A stretch of 8,901 nucleotides of DNA from an uncultured Ruminiclostridium sp. Its GTDB lineage: Bacteria > Bacillota > Clostridia > Oscillospirales > Ruminococcaceae. Every line of letters begins with the position of its first letter. Within the stretch, counting starts at the first letter, position 1. A program made the position numbers and the translations under genes. Where the stretch lies: positions 1-8,901 of the forward strand of contig CAJUFF010000120.1 of the NCBI GenBank assembly GCA_910585505.1. Direction: 5' to 3'. Below, piece after piece: positions 1 through 6,256 of the stretch. Under the pieces are notes generated by a model that was not told the DNA's origin, searched no databases, and was given only the letters and a program-made list of their open reading frames with translations.

Positions 1-75
1 ACAATTAGTCGCTTCGCTCCTATTTGTTTATCTTTTTGTTGGATTGCTATAGTATAAAATAATTTTTTCTTTTTT

Positions 76-106
76 CGCAACCTTTTTCCGATAATTACGG
101 TATTAT
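76..106 (+). promoter_or_regulatory. candidate ECF-type promoter of the serpin-sigma unit
   Basis: GCAAC at 77-81 is followed after 16 nt by CGGTA at 98-102. This resembles the AAC-type -35 and CGT-type -10 of ECF sigma promoters in Bacillota. A TATTAT box at 101-106 would also do as a sigma-A -10, but no TTGACA-like -35 stands 17 nt before it. Transcription would start near 109, giving a leader of about 45 nt before the serpin start. If real, it would suggest that the sigma factor encoded downstream activates its own unit. This is a motif reading only. Confidence 0.35.
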
Positions 107-154
107 GATTGAAAGGCCTTTTTTAATAACTGACAAACGATAAAGGAGCACGCA

Positions 155-1669
155 ATGGATAAAATTGAAAAATCAAAAAGAATAAGCGACGCCGTAGGCG
201 AGCTGGATGAAGATATTGTAGCGGAAGCGGACGGAGAAAGAAGGATTTCCGCTAATGAAAACATTGTAAATTCCGGTGAAAGGGTGGGGAAAAGACCTGT
301 TATTGTTTCAAAAAAGAAAAAAATACTTATCCCCGCCGTTTCTTTGGCTGCCTGCGTCGCCATAACCCTGGGAATAATTTTCGGCGGAGGGAACGGGAAT
401 CCCAATATATTTGACCTTCCTGTTTATGCCGAGGTTCTTGCCGAAGCGAAATACCCTTACGCCGTTCCGTATCCCGATGAGTCGGGATATGTTTCTGACA
501 GCGAAAGAGAGCAGTGGTACGATCAGAAAAAAGAAAGAAACAAGATGTGGGAAAATATAGATACTAAGGCGTTAAATAATTTTACTTGTAATACTGTGTG
601 TCAATTTTTGAAAAATTCCGACGAAAAAAATCCCGTTTATTCGCCCGCCAATCTTTTTATGGCTCTTTCCATGCTGGCAGAGCTGACCGACGGGGAAAGC
701 CGATCACAAATACTGGAGCTTACGGGATTTGGTAATATAGAGGAATTAAGGAGGCAGGCGGCAGCCCTGTGGAAGGCTTTTTACCGTAATGACGGAGCGA
801 CAACCACAGTTCTCGCCAATTCTCTTTGGCTTAACAGCGCGGCGGAATTTAAGAATGATACGATAAAGCGCCTTGCCGATGAATATTTTGCTTCGGTTTA
901 CCGCGGCGATCCGGCGGAGGAAAAAACATTGGCTTCCATAAGGAATTGGATAAAAGAACAGACGGGGGGATTTTTGAAGGAGGCGGCGGATGATCTGACC
1001 GTAGATCCCGAAACGGTTATGCTTATGTGCTCCGCATTGTATTTTAAGGCCAGATGGAATAATGAATTTAACCCGGATAAAAATGACCGAAGGATTTTTT
1101 ACGGTGTGAACGGTGAAACTGAAGCAGAATTTATGAACGGCGTAACCACGCAATATTATTTCGGAGGTGATTATACTTCCGTGAGGCTTTATTTTACTGA
1201 CGGCTGTGATATGTGGTTTATTTTGCCGGATGAGGGGAAAACCGTTGACGATGTGTTGAGTTCCGGTGAATATATTGAAATGGTAAGCAATCCTTCAAAT
1301 TGGGAAAACAATCAGTATATCCAAGTAAATGTATCCGTACCCAAATTTGACGTTTCTTCGGATACGGACATTGTCGGGGGATTAAAAGAGCTTGGGGTCA
1401 GAGATGTGTTTGACCCGGTAAGAGCCGATTTTTCTCCGCTTGCGGATAATGAGTACGGTGCAATATGGGTGGATAGGGTTCAGCATGCCGCGCGGGTTTC
1501 TATTGATGAGGAAGGCTGTACTGCCGCGGCTTTTACCGTTATGATGGCAAATACCGGGGCGATGGCTCCGGAGGAAGAGATCGATTTCGTGCTGGACAGG
1601 CCTTTTGTGTTTATGATAACTTCCGGCAGCGGGGTATTGTTTGCGGGCGCGGTAAATGATCTTAAGTGA
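155..1669 (+). CDS. membrane-anchored serpin with anti-sigma-like cytoplasmic tail
   Basis: This is a serpin, a suicide inhibitor of serine or cysteine proteases. Residues 1-56 are charged and end in KKKK (53-56); one hydrophobic helix spans about 57-77, so the tail should lie inside and the serpin domain (about 137-504) outside. Serpin landmarks in order: VYSPANLFMALSML (161-174), NSLWL (222-226), ALYFKARW (294-301), MWFILPDEG (353-361), VSVPKFDV (393-400), LGVRDVFDP (413-421), ADFSPLA (424-430), hinge EEGCTAAAFT (452-461), DRPFVFMI (481-488) and VLFAGAV (494-500). The small-residue hinge at P12-P10 (Ala457-459) predicts an inhibitory serpin. Canonical spacing puts P1-P1' at Gly468-Ala469, uncertain because the loop after P1 is about four residues longer than in antitrypsin. 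P14 is Cys455, where Thr or Ser is usual. The tail motif DAVGELDEDIVAEAD (12-26) resembles proteins encoded beside ECF sigma factors in gut Clostridia. AAAGGAG at 142-148, 6 nt before the ATG, fixes the start. The sigma factor gene follows after 34 nt. Confidence 0.9.
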   Translation: MDKIEKSKRISDAVGELDEDIVAEADGERRISANENIVNSGERVGKRPVIVSKKKKILIPAVSLAACVAITLGIIFGGGNGNPNIFDLPVYAEVLAEAKYPYAVPYPDESGYVSDSEREQWYDQKKERNKMWENIDTKALNNFTCNTVCQFLKNSDEKNPVYSPANLFMALSMLAELTDGESRSQILELTGFGNIEELRRQAAALWKAFYRNDGATTTVLANSLWLNSAAEFKNDTIKRLADEYFASVYRGDPAEEKTLASIRNWIKEQTGGFLKEAADDLTVDPETVMLMCSALYFKARWNNEFNPDKNDRRIFYGVNGETEAEFMNGVTTQYYFGGDYTSVRLYFTDGCDMWFILPDEGKTVDDVLSSGEYIEMVSNPSNWENNQYIQVNVSVPKFDVSSDTDIVGGLKELGVRDVFDPVRADFSPLADNEYGAIWVDRVQHAARVSIDEEGCTAAAFTVMMANTGAMAPEEEIDFVLDRPFVFMITSGSGVLFAGAVNDLK

Positions 1670-1703
1670 TCATATTTCATTTGCGGAAAGGAAATGAGGA
1701 GTT

Positions 1704-2273
1704 ATGGATGACAGAAAGATAGTGGAGCTGTATTTTGCACGGGACGAGTCGGCAATCAGGGAAACGGAAAAAAAGTATTCCTCTTACCTTTTTGTGACCG
1801 CTCTGAATATATTGAACAGCCGCGAGGACAGTTCCGAATGTGTAAACGATACTTATTTCAAGGCCTGGAACGCCATGCCGCCTCATGATCCGCCGGTTCT
1901 TAAATATTTTTTGGGGAAGATAACAAGGGAGCTGTCTGTTGACCGTTTGCGTATGCGGTTCAGCGGAAAGCGGATTGGATCGGAGTATGAGCTTTCTCTC
2001 GAAGAGTTGGAGGAATGCGTGCCTTCACGCTGTTCCGAGGTAGACCCGGAGGACAGGACTGAACTGCTTTCTTTGACTAAGGTGATAGGGGAGTATTTAA
2101 GGGGGCGAAAAAGGGAAGCGAGGATTATTTTTGTGATGAGGTATTATTTTTGTGACAGTATAAAGGATATTGCTTCTTTTCTTGGTGTAAGTGAGAGTAA
2201 AGTAAAAAGCAGTCTGTTCAGAACAAGAAAGGGACTTTTGTGCGTGCTTGAGGAGCAGGGATGGGTATTGTAA
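1704..2273 (+). CDS. ECF-type RNA polymerase sigma factor
   Basis: This 189-residue protein has the two-domain layout of an ECF (group 4 sigma-70) factor, which directs RNA polymerase to a small set of promoters, often in response to envelope stress. The region-2 part (about 1-60) contains SYLFVTALNIL and ECVNDTYFKAWNAMPP, which match the core-binding and -10-reading helices. The region-4 part (about 130-185) contains REARIIFVMRYYF, then the helix-turn-helix around IKDIASFLGVSESKVKSSLFRTR, which reads the -35 element. The ECVNDTYxKAWNxxPP signature is one I recall from a sigma family abundant in gut Clostridia whose partner gene encodes a single-pass membrane protein. Here the likely partner, the serpin, lies upstream rather than in the more usual downstream place. 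GAGGAG (1696-1701) or AAAGGAAA (1687-1694) can serve as the ribosome binding site. Cotranscription with the serpin gene is likely, since the 34-nt gap shows no terminator. Confidence 0.9.
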   Translation: MDDRKIVELYFARDESAIRETEKKYSSYLFVTALNILNSREDSSECVNDTYFKAWNAMPPHDPPVLKYFLGKITRELSVDRLRMRFSGKRIGSEYELSLEELEECVPSRCSEVDPEDRTELLSLTKVIGEYLRGRKREARIIFVMRYYFCDSIKDIASFLGVSESKVKSSLFRTRKGLLCVLEEQGWVL

Positions 2274-2278
2274 GTATT

Positions 2279-2457
2279 TTAAGGTAACACCGCGCAAAGG
2301 TCGCATTGCGCGTTCTGCCGTGCATACGCTTGCGTCTTTTCCGTCATTTTTGCCCCTAACTCCTTTAAATACGCCGGTATTCCCGCGTCGTTTTGAACAA
2401 TCTGAAAAAAAGCCGACTGCGCGTCTGCAAGACAGTCTTTGTACGGTATTGCCTTAA
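2279..2457. mobile_element. TTAA-bounded inverted-repeat element (MITE-like)
   Basis: This 179-bp block begins five bases after the sigma factor stop codon. It starts TTAAGG and ends CCTTAA. Reading inward from each end gives TTAAGGTAACACCGCGCAAAG and TTAAGGCAATACCGTACAAAG, which agree at 17 of 21 bases, all four differences being transitions. Weaker agreement continues inward. A perfect 7-bp hairpin (CGCGCAA 2291-2297, TTGCGCG 2306-2312) sits near the left end. GACTG...CAGTC with an inner GTCT...AGAC lies near the right end (about 2414-2436). It is richer in GC than the DNA just to its right. It is too short for a transposase, so it would be non-autonomous. The ends may include a duplicated TTAA target or may simply be palindromic. 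A minus-strand frame with coding-like composition runs through it but has no proper start codon. Confidence 0.55.
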
Positions 2458-2509
2458 TTTATGCCGATTATAATTGAACCGGAAACACATATTTTGAATT
2501 ATTTTTTTA

Positions 2510-2593
2510 GGTTTACAGTATGTTTTAAAATAGTATAAATCTAATTCTCAATCGACAGCAAAATTTGTCTATACTTTGATCGGAAATTAGTAT
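2510..2593 (+). repeat. dispersed intergenic repeat, copy A (promoter-like core)
   Basis: The blocks in order are GGTTTACAGTAT (2510-2521), TAATTCTCAATC (2542-2553) and TTGTCT-N17-TAGTAT (2565-2593). All three recur, in the same order on the minus strand, at 8776-8856. The last recurs again at 8862-8893. The 17-nt spacing of the last block is that of a sigma-A promoter, although each box matches consensus at only four of six positions. Copy A ends exactly where the terminator hairpin at 2594 begins. Confidence 0.5.
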
Positions 2594-2648
2594 AAGGCGG
2601 GAACGGCGTAGTTTTGCCGTCTCCGCCTTTGTTTTCTCTTTTTATTTT
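2594..2648 (+). terminator. strong intrinsic terminator before the acetyltransferase gene
   Basis: AAGGCGGGAACGGC (2594-2607) pairs with GCCGTCTCCGCCTT (2616-2629) over 14 positions, with two adjacent central mismatches and a loop of eight. A T-rich tail follows. It is the best terminator for the serpin-sigma unit, about 320 nt after the sigma stop codon, and insulates that unit from the promoter at 2653. Confidence 0.8.
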
Positions 2649-2652
2649 TTTC

Positions 2653-2681
2653 TTGACTGTAGGGCATAAAAGTGGTATTAT
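2653..2681 (+). promoter_or_regulatory. sigma-A promoter of the acetyltransferase gene
   Basis: TTGACT (2653-2658) and TATTAT (2676-2681) are separated by 17 nt. Each box differs from consensus by one base. Transcription should start near 2688, about 30 nt before the chosen ATG. That rules out the TTG at 2614 as the start of this gene, because it lies upstream of the promoter and inside a terminator hairpin. It may also supply mnmG and rsmG downstream. Confidence 0.8.
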
Positions 2682-2718
2682 AAGAGGTGTTGAAAATGAT
2701 ATGAAAGGAACCGAGTCA

Positions 2719-3329
2719 ATGCTTACCGAAAAAGAAAAAATGCTTAAGGGGGATATTTACGACCCCACTGACAGCGAGCTTGCGGAGTTGCGTATTCGCG
2801 CACATAGACTGTCCCAACAGTATAACCTTACCTATGAGACGGATATTAAGCAGCGAGAGGATATTCTCAATCAGCTTCTTCCCAACCGAGGAGAGGGCGC
2901 TTTTTTACAGTCGCCCGTTCAGTTTGATTACGGTATATTTACTACCGTAGGTAAAGGATTTTACGCGAACTTTAATTTTACGGTTCTTGATACCTGTCCC
3001 ATAGCTATCGGTGACAATGTTTTCTTTGGCCCTAATTGTTCATTGTATACTGCCATGCACTCTCTTAATCCCGCCGAAAGGGCTTATAGAAGAAGGGAGG
3101 ACGGTTCTGTTTATGATCTTGAGTATGGAAAGCCGATTACGATAGGCAATAACTGTTGGATAGCGGGTAATGTTACGATTTGCGGCGGCGTCACCGTAGG
3201 GGACAACTGCGTTATCGGCGCTGGGAGCGTTGTAACAAGAAGCACATACCGGCCAATTCATTTGCGGCAGGAAATCCGTGCAGGGTTATAAGGGAGCTTA
3301 CCGAGGTAAACAAAACTCCCAATTATTAA
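2719..3329 (+). pseudogene. maltose/galactoside O-acetyltransferase, frameshifted near 3' end
   Basis: The product is a left-handed beta-helix (hexapeptide repeat) acetyltransferase that moves an acetyl group from acetyl-CoA to a sugar hydroxyl. The N-terminal MLTEKEKMLKGDIYDPTDSE is the family's typical start, and His114 in TAMHSLNPAERAY fits the catalytic histidine. Hexapeptide repeats run from about 93 to 173 (IAIGDN, ITIGNNCWIAGNVTICGG, VIGAGSVVT). The start at 2719 is set by AAAGGA at 2704-2709, nine nt upstream. In the original frame the protein departs from the family after Arg174 (codon 3238-3240) and stops at 3289-3291 after 17 unrelated residues. The +2 frame from 3243 reads HIPANSFAAGNPCRVIREL and on to a stop at 3327-3329, which is the family's normal C-terminus. 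Removing two bases near 3238-3242 would restore a protein of about 202 residues, the usual length. Either the gene is recently damaged or this is a sequencing error. Confidence 0.85.
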
Positions 3330-3351
3330 GAATTATAAGGATAAAACGAAA

Positions 3352-5226
3352 ATGAACGATACCATTGAAATATACAACAACGATTTTGACGTAGCGATTA
3401 TTGGCGCTGGACACGCGGGTGTGGAAGCGGCTCTCGCTTCCGCCAGAACGGGAAACAGAACGGTTCTGTTTACGTTGTCGCTGGATGCCGTCGCAAATAT
3501 GCCCTGTAATCCTTGCATAGGTGGTTCCGCAAAGGGACAGCTTGTGTGCGAGATTGACGCGCTAGGGGGGGAAATGGGCAGGGCGGCGGACGCTACTTTT
3601 ATTCAGTCCCGTATGCTCAACCGCGGAAAGGGGCCCGCCGTTCATGCTTTGCGTGTTCAAAGCGACCGTGTTAAATATCACACATATATGAAGCAGGTTC
3701 TTGAGGCTCAGGAAAATTTACAGCTTAAGCAGGCGGAAATTGTGGGAATTGTTACCGAAGACGGAAAGGTAAAGGGGGTTAAGTCCCGTCTCGGCACCGT
3801 TTATAACGTGAAAGCCGCCGTTATTGCAACTGGTACTTATCTTGGCGGCAGGATACATATCGGAGAGCTTAATTATCAGAGCGGACCCGATAATGTGCTC
3901 CCCGCTCTTGAATTGACAAAGGATCTTGAAGAAAAGGGAATTGCTCTTCGCCGTTTTAAGACGGGTACTCCCGCGCGTGTTCATAAAAGAAGTGTAAATT
4001 TTGATCTTATGGAGGTTCAGAACGGGGACGAGCCTATTATCCCCTTTTGCTTTGACAATGAGCTTCCTTTGGAAAACAAGGTAAAGTGTTATGTTACTTA
4101 CACCGGTGAAGAAACGCATAAAATTATTTTGGATAATCTTCATCGTTCTCCCCTTTACGCGGGGCGGATTGAGGGTGTGGGACCCCGTTACTGTCCCAGT
4201 ATTGAGGATAAAATCGTAAGATTTAAGGATAAGGAACGGCATCAGCTTTTTGTTGAGCCCATGGGGCTTGATACCGACGAGTGTTATTTACAGGGTATGT
4301 CCTCCAGTCTCCCCGAGGACGTTCAGATTAAATTTCTCCGCACTATAAAGGGGCTTGAAAACGTGGAGATAATGCGCCCCGCTTACGCAATCGAGTATGA
4401 CTGTGCGGATCCTCTGGAGCTTTACGCTACTCTTGAATTTAAAAAGATAAAGGGATTGTTTGGCGCCGGGCAATTCAACGGCACCAGCGGGTATGAAGAG
4501 GCGGCGGCTCAGGGACTTGTGGCAGGAATAAACGCCTCCTGCTATTGCCAGGGCAGGGAAATGCTGGTGCTTGACCGCAGCTCGTCTTATATAGGTACTC
4601 TTATAGACGATCTGGTGACGAAGGGCTGTATAGAGCCTTACCGAATGATGACCAGCCGAAGCGAATACAGGCTTCTGCTGAGACAGGACAATGCTCCCGA
4701 AAGATTAGCGGATATTGGCAGGAGGTTTGGACTTCTTCAGGAGAAAAAGTACAGCTTTTTTCTGAAAATGAACGAGTGTGTGGAAAATGAACTTAAGAGA
4801 ATAAGCAAAACCACTCTTAAGCCTACCTTGGAGCTTAACGCCGCCCTTGAAGCTCTGGGAACGACTCCCATAACTACCGGCGTAAGGTTTCTGGAGCTGT
4901 TAAAGCGTCCCCAGACGGATTACATAACTCTTGCCTCTTTTGACGATGAGGCTCCTTCTCTCACTGACGCACTTATCGCTAAGATTGAAATCAGGGTGAA
5001 GTATAAAGGATATATTGACGCCCAGGACGAAAAGGTAAGGCAGATGAAAAAGTTAGAGGGGAAAAAACTGCCTGTTGACATAGATTATAAGACCGTTAAG
5101 GGGCTGAGGCTTGAAGCCCAGGAGAAGCTTAACATGTACAGACCGATGAATATCGGACAGGCAAGCCGTATAAGCGGCGTAAATCCTGCGGATGTTACGG
5201 TTTTGCTGCTTCTGCTCGGTGAGTAA
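3352..5226 (+). CDS. mnmG: tRNA uridine 5-carboxymethylaminomethyl modification enzyme MnmG
   Basis: MnmG (GidA) works in a complex with the GTPase MnmE to place the carboxymethylaminomethyl group on the wobble uridine (U34) of certain tRNAs, using FAD, NADH and a methylene-folate. At 624 residues it is of normal length. The FAD-binding Rossmann motif GAGHAG is at 18-23. CNPCIGG at 52-58 holds the first conserved catalytic cysteine, and GPRYCPSIEDK at 277-287 holds the second (Cys281). Also present are RPAYAIEYD (342-350) and GQFNGTSGYEEAAAQG (373-388). The C-terminal helical domain that contacts MnmE and tRNA includes YKGYIDAQ (551-558). The ATG is preceded by AAGGA at 3337-3341. It lies 22 nt after the restored stop of the acetyltransferase gene and shows no promoter of its own, so it probably shares that transcript. 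mnmE is not in the window. Confidence 0.98.
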   Translation: MNDTIEIYNNDFDVAIIGAGHAGVEAALASARTGNRTVLFTLSLDAVANMPCNPCIGGSAKGQLVCEIDALGGEMGRAADATFIQSRMLNRGKGPAVHALRVQSDRVKYHTYMKQVLEAQENLQLKQAEIVGIVTEDGKVKGVKSRLGTVYNVKAAVIATGTYLGGRIHIGELNYQSGPDNVLPALELTKDLEEKGIALRRFKTGTPARVHKRSVNFDLMEVQNGDEPIIPFCFDNELPLENKVKCYVTYTGEETHKIILDNLHRSPLYAGRIEGVGPRYCPSIEDKIVRFKDKERHQLFVEPMGLDTDECYLQGMSSSLPEDVQIKFLRTIKGLENVEIMRPAYAIEYDCADPLELYATLEFKKIKGLFGAGQFNGTSGYEEAAAQGLVAGINASCYCQGREMLVLDRSSSYIGTLIDDLVTKGCIEPYRMMTSRSEYRLLLRQDNAPERLADIGRRFGLLQEKKYSFFLKMNECVENELKRISKTTLKPTLELNAALEALGTTPITTGVRFLELLKRPQTDYITLASFDDEAPSLTDALIAKIEIRVKYKGYIDAQDEKVRQMKKLEGKKLPVDIDYKTVKGLRLEAQEKLNMYRPMNIGQASRISGVNPADVTVLLLLLGE

Positions 5227-5267
5227 TGTTTTGAATTTATAAAAATTTTTTACAGACTTTCTATGTA

Positions 5268-5283
5268 TGTTCCACGTGGAACA
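5268..5283. promoter_or_regulatory. parS centromere site, upstream of rsmG
   Basis: TGTTCCACGTGGAACA is a perfect 16-bp palindrome. It matches the bacterial parS consensus (TGTTNCACGTGNAACA), to which ParB/Spo0J loads before sliding along DNA. It lies between mnmG and the true start of rsmG. A half-site TGTTCC is repeated at 5304-5309. Confidence 0.92.
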
Positions 5284-5310
5284 TTGTGTTTTCCCTATAA
5301 AAATGTTCCG

Positions 5311-5316
5311 AAAGGA
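5311..5316 (+). promoter_or_regulatory. ribosome binding site that decides the rsmG start
   Basis: AAAGGA stands nine nt before the ATG at 5326. The in-frame ATG at 5263 has no comparable site, and starting there would translate the parS palindrome. Confidence 0.8.
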
Positions 5317-5325
5317 TTTTATCCA

Positions 5326-5976
5326 ATGTCATATGATATAAAAGAAAAATTTGAACTTGCCGATATTTCTCTAATCGATAGTCAGCTTGAGAAAATGGAG
5401 AAAATGATCGGATTTCTTACCGAATACAATCAAAAGGTAAATCTCACCGCAATTACCGACAGGGAAGGGATTATAGAAAAACACCTTCTTGATTCGGCGC
5501 TTCCCCTCAAACTGTATTCCCTTAAAGAAAACGCCGATTGTTTGGATATAGGGACTGGAGCGGGATTTCCGGCGATTCCTATGATGATTTGCCGTCCCGA
5601 TTTAAAGTTTGTTCTGCTTGACGCGAGACGGAAGAGAATCGATTATCTTAAGCTTTTGCTTCCCGAATTGGGCGTTTGCGCGAAGGAAATAATTCACGGG
5701 AGAGCGGAGGAATTGGGTCGGTCCGTGAACTACAAGGGAAGATTTGATATGATAACCGCGCGCGCTGTTTCGGATATCCCCACTCTTTTAAGGTACGCTG
5801 CGCCTATGCTTAAGAAGGGTGGAGTGTTTATGGCTATGAGAGGAGCTAAGGACGAACTTGACGGGGAAGTGAAAAGGATCTCAGAGAAACTTTCACTTTC
5901 TTTGGAGAGGGAGATTATGTATAAGCTTCCCGGCGGAGATGGAAGAAGATTGATTTTATTTGTAAAAGTAAATTAA
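5326..5976 (+). CDS. rsmG: 16S rRNA (guanine-N7) methyltransferase RsmG
   Basis: RsmG (GidB) uses S-adenosylmethionine to methylate N7 of the guanine corresponding to G527 in E. coli 16S rRNA. Loss of the enzyme is known to give low-level streptomycin resistance. From the ATG at 5326 the protein has 216 residues and a compact Rossmann fold. The family motif NLTAI is at 39-43 and EKHLLDSA at 51-58. The cofactor loop DIGTGAGFP is at 74-82, followed by the acidic end of strand 2 (LLDAR, 97-101). HGRAEEL (124-130) and ITARAVS (143-149) are also typical. The longer form starting at 5263 would add 21 residues encoded by the parS region and lacks a ribosome binding site, so I reject it. The gene follows mnmG by 99 nt in the order usual for Bacillota. 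Confidence 0.96.
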   Translation: MSYDIKEKFELADISLIDSQLEKMEKMIGFLTEYNQKVNLTAITDREGIIEKHLLDSALPLKLYSLKENADCLDIGTGAGFPAIPMMICRPDLKFVLLDARRKRIDYLKLLLPELGVCAKEIIHGRAEELGRSVNYKGRFDMITARAVSDIPTLLRYAAPMLKKGGVFMAMRGAKDELDGEVKRISEKLSLSLEREIMYKLPGGDGRRLILFVKVN

Positions 5977-6160
5977 TATTTTTAGGTTATTGTTATTGCT
6001 ATTTTTGCCCGAATTGCTTTATAAAAGCTTTTCGAGCAGTTTTTTTATTATTCGATATTTTGTTCTTTTTTTCTATTTCGGGCACTGCTAATTAGCTTGC
6101 AATCACACGAAGTGGTGGTCTTTTGGTCGAATAGGCTTGTATTGCCGCGAAAGTTTCTGC

Positions 6161-6189
6161 TTGAAAATCTTTTATGGATGTGTAATAAT
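6161..6189 (+). promoter_or_regulatory. promoter of noc
   Basis: TTGAAA (6161-6166) and AATAAT (6184-6189) are 17 nt apart, and TGT just before the second box gives an extended -10. The start of transcription would be near 6196. That leaves only about seven nt before the ATG at 6203 but about 60 nt before the ATG at 6257, so it favours the latter as the start of noc. Confidence 0.6.
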
Positions 6190-6242
6190 TAAATCATAGC
6201 TTATGTTAACAGATAACAGAACTTTTTATTACAATTCCAAAA

Positions 6243-6249
6243 AAGGGGA
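6243..6249 (+). promoter_or_regulatory. ribosome binding site that decides the noc start
   Basis: AAGGGGA stands seven nt before the ATG at 6257. The upstream in-frame ATG at 6203 lacks such a site and would add 18 residues with no resemblance to the family. Confidence 0.75.
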
Positions 6250-6256
6250 CAAAATT

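Larger units (their letters stand above)
5977..6256. other. AT-rich intergenic stretch between rsmG and noc
   Basis: No gene is visible here. A T-run at 6040-6046 follows a weak hairpin (TGCT 6015-6018 with AGCA 6036-6039, around an AAAAGCTTTT palindrome at 6023-6032), which may end the rsmG transcript. TGCCCGAA (6006-6013) is the reverse complement of TTCGGGCA (6077-6084), but 63 nt separate them. The noc promoter lies at the right end. Confidence 0.5.

Noticed and set aside
2284..2457. Minus-strand frame of about 58 codons in the TTAA-bounded block
   Set aside because: It looks coding-like but lacks ATG, GTG or TTG at its beginning and a ribosome binding site. It is better treated as part of the repeat element.
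2470..2508. AT-only hairpin (ATAATT...AATTAT) followed by a T-run, as terminator of the sigma unit
   Set aside because: The stem is all A-T and interrupted, while a much stronger terminator lies at 2594-2629.
2614..2718. TTG at 2614 as the start of the acetyltransferase gene
   Set aside because: It lies inside a terminator hairpin and upstream of a clear promoter. The ATG at 2719 has a good ribosome binding site and gives the normal family N-terminus.
6006..6084. TGCCCGAA...TTCGGGCA inverted repeat between rsmG and noc
   Set aside because: Only eight bases pair across a 63-nt loop, so chance is a fair explanation and no RNA family is recognised.
6203..6256. ATG at 6203 as the start of noc
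   Set aside because: It has no ribosome binding site, is only about seven nt after the predicted transcription start, and would add residues unlike the family.
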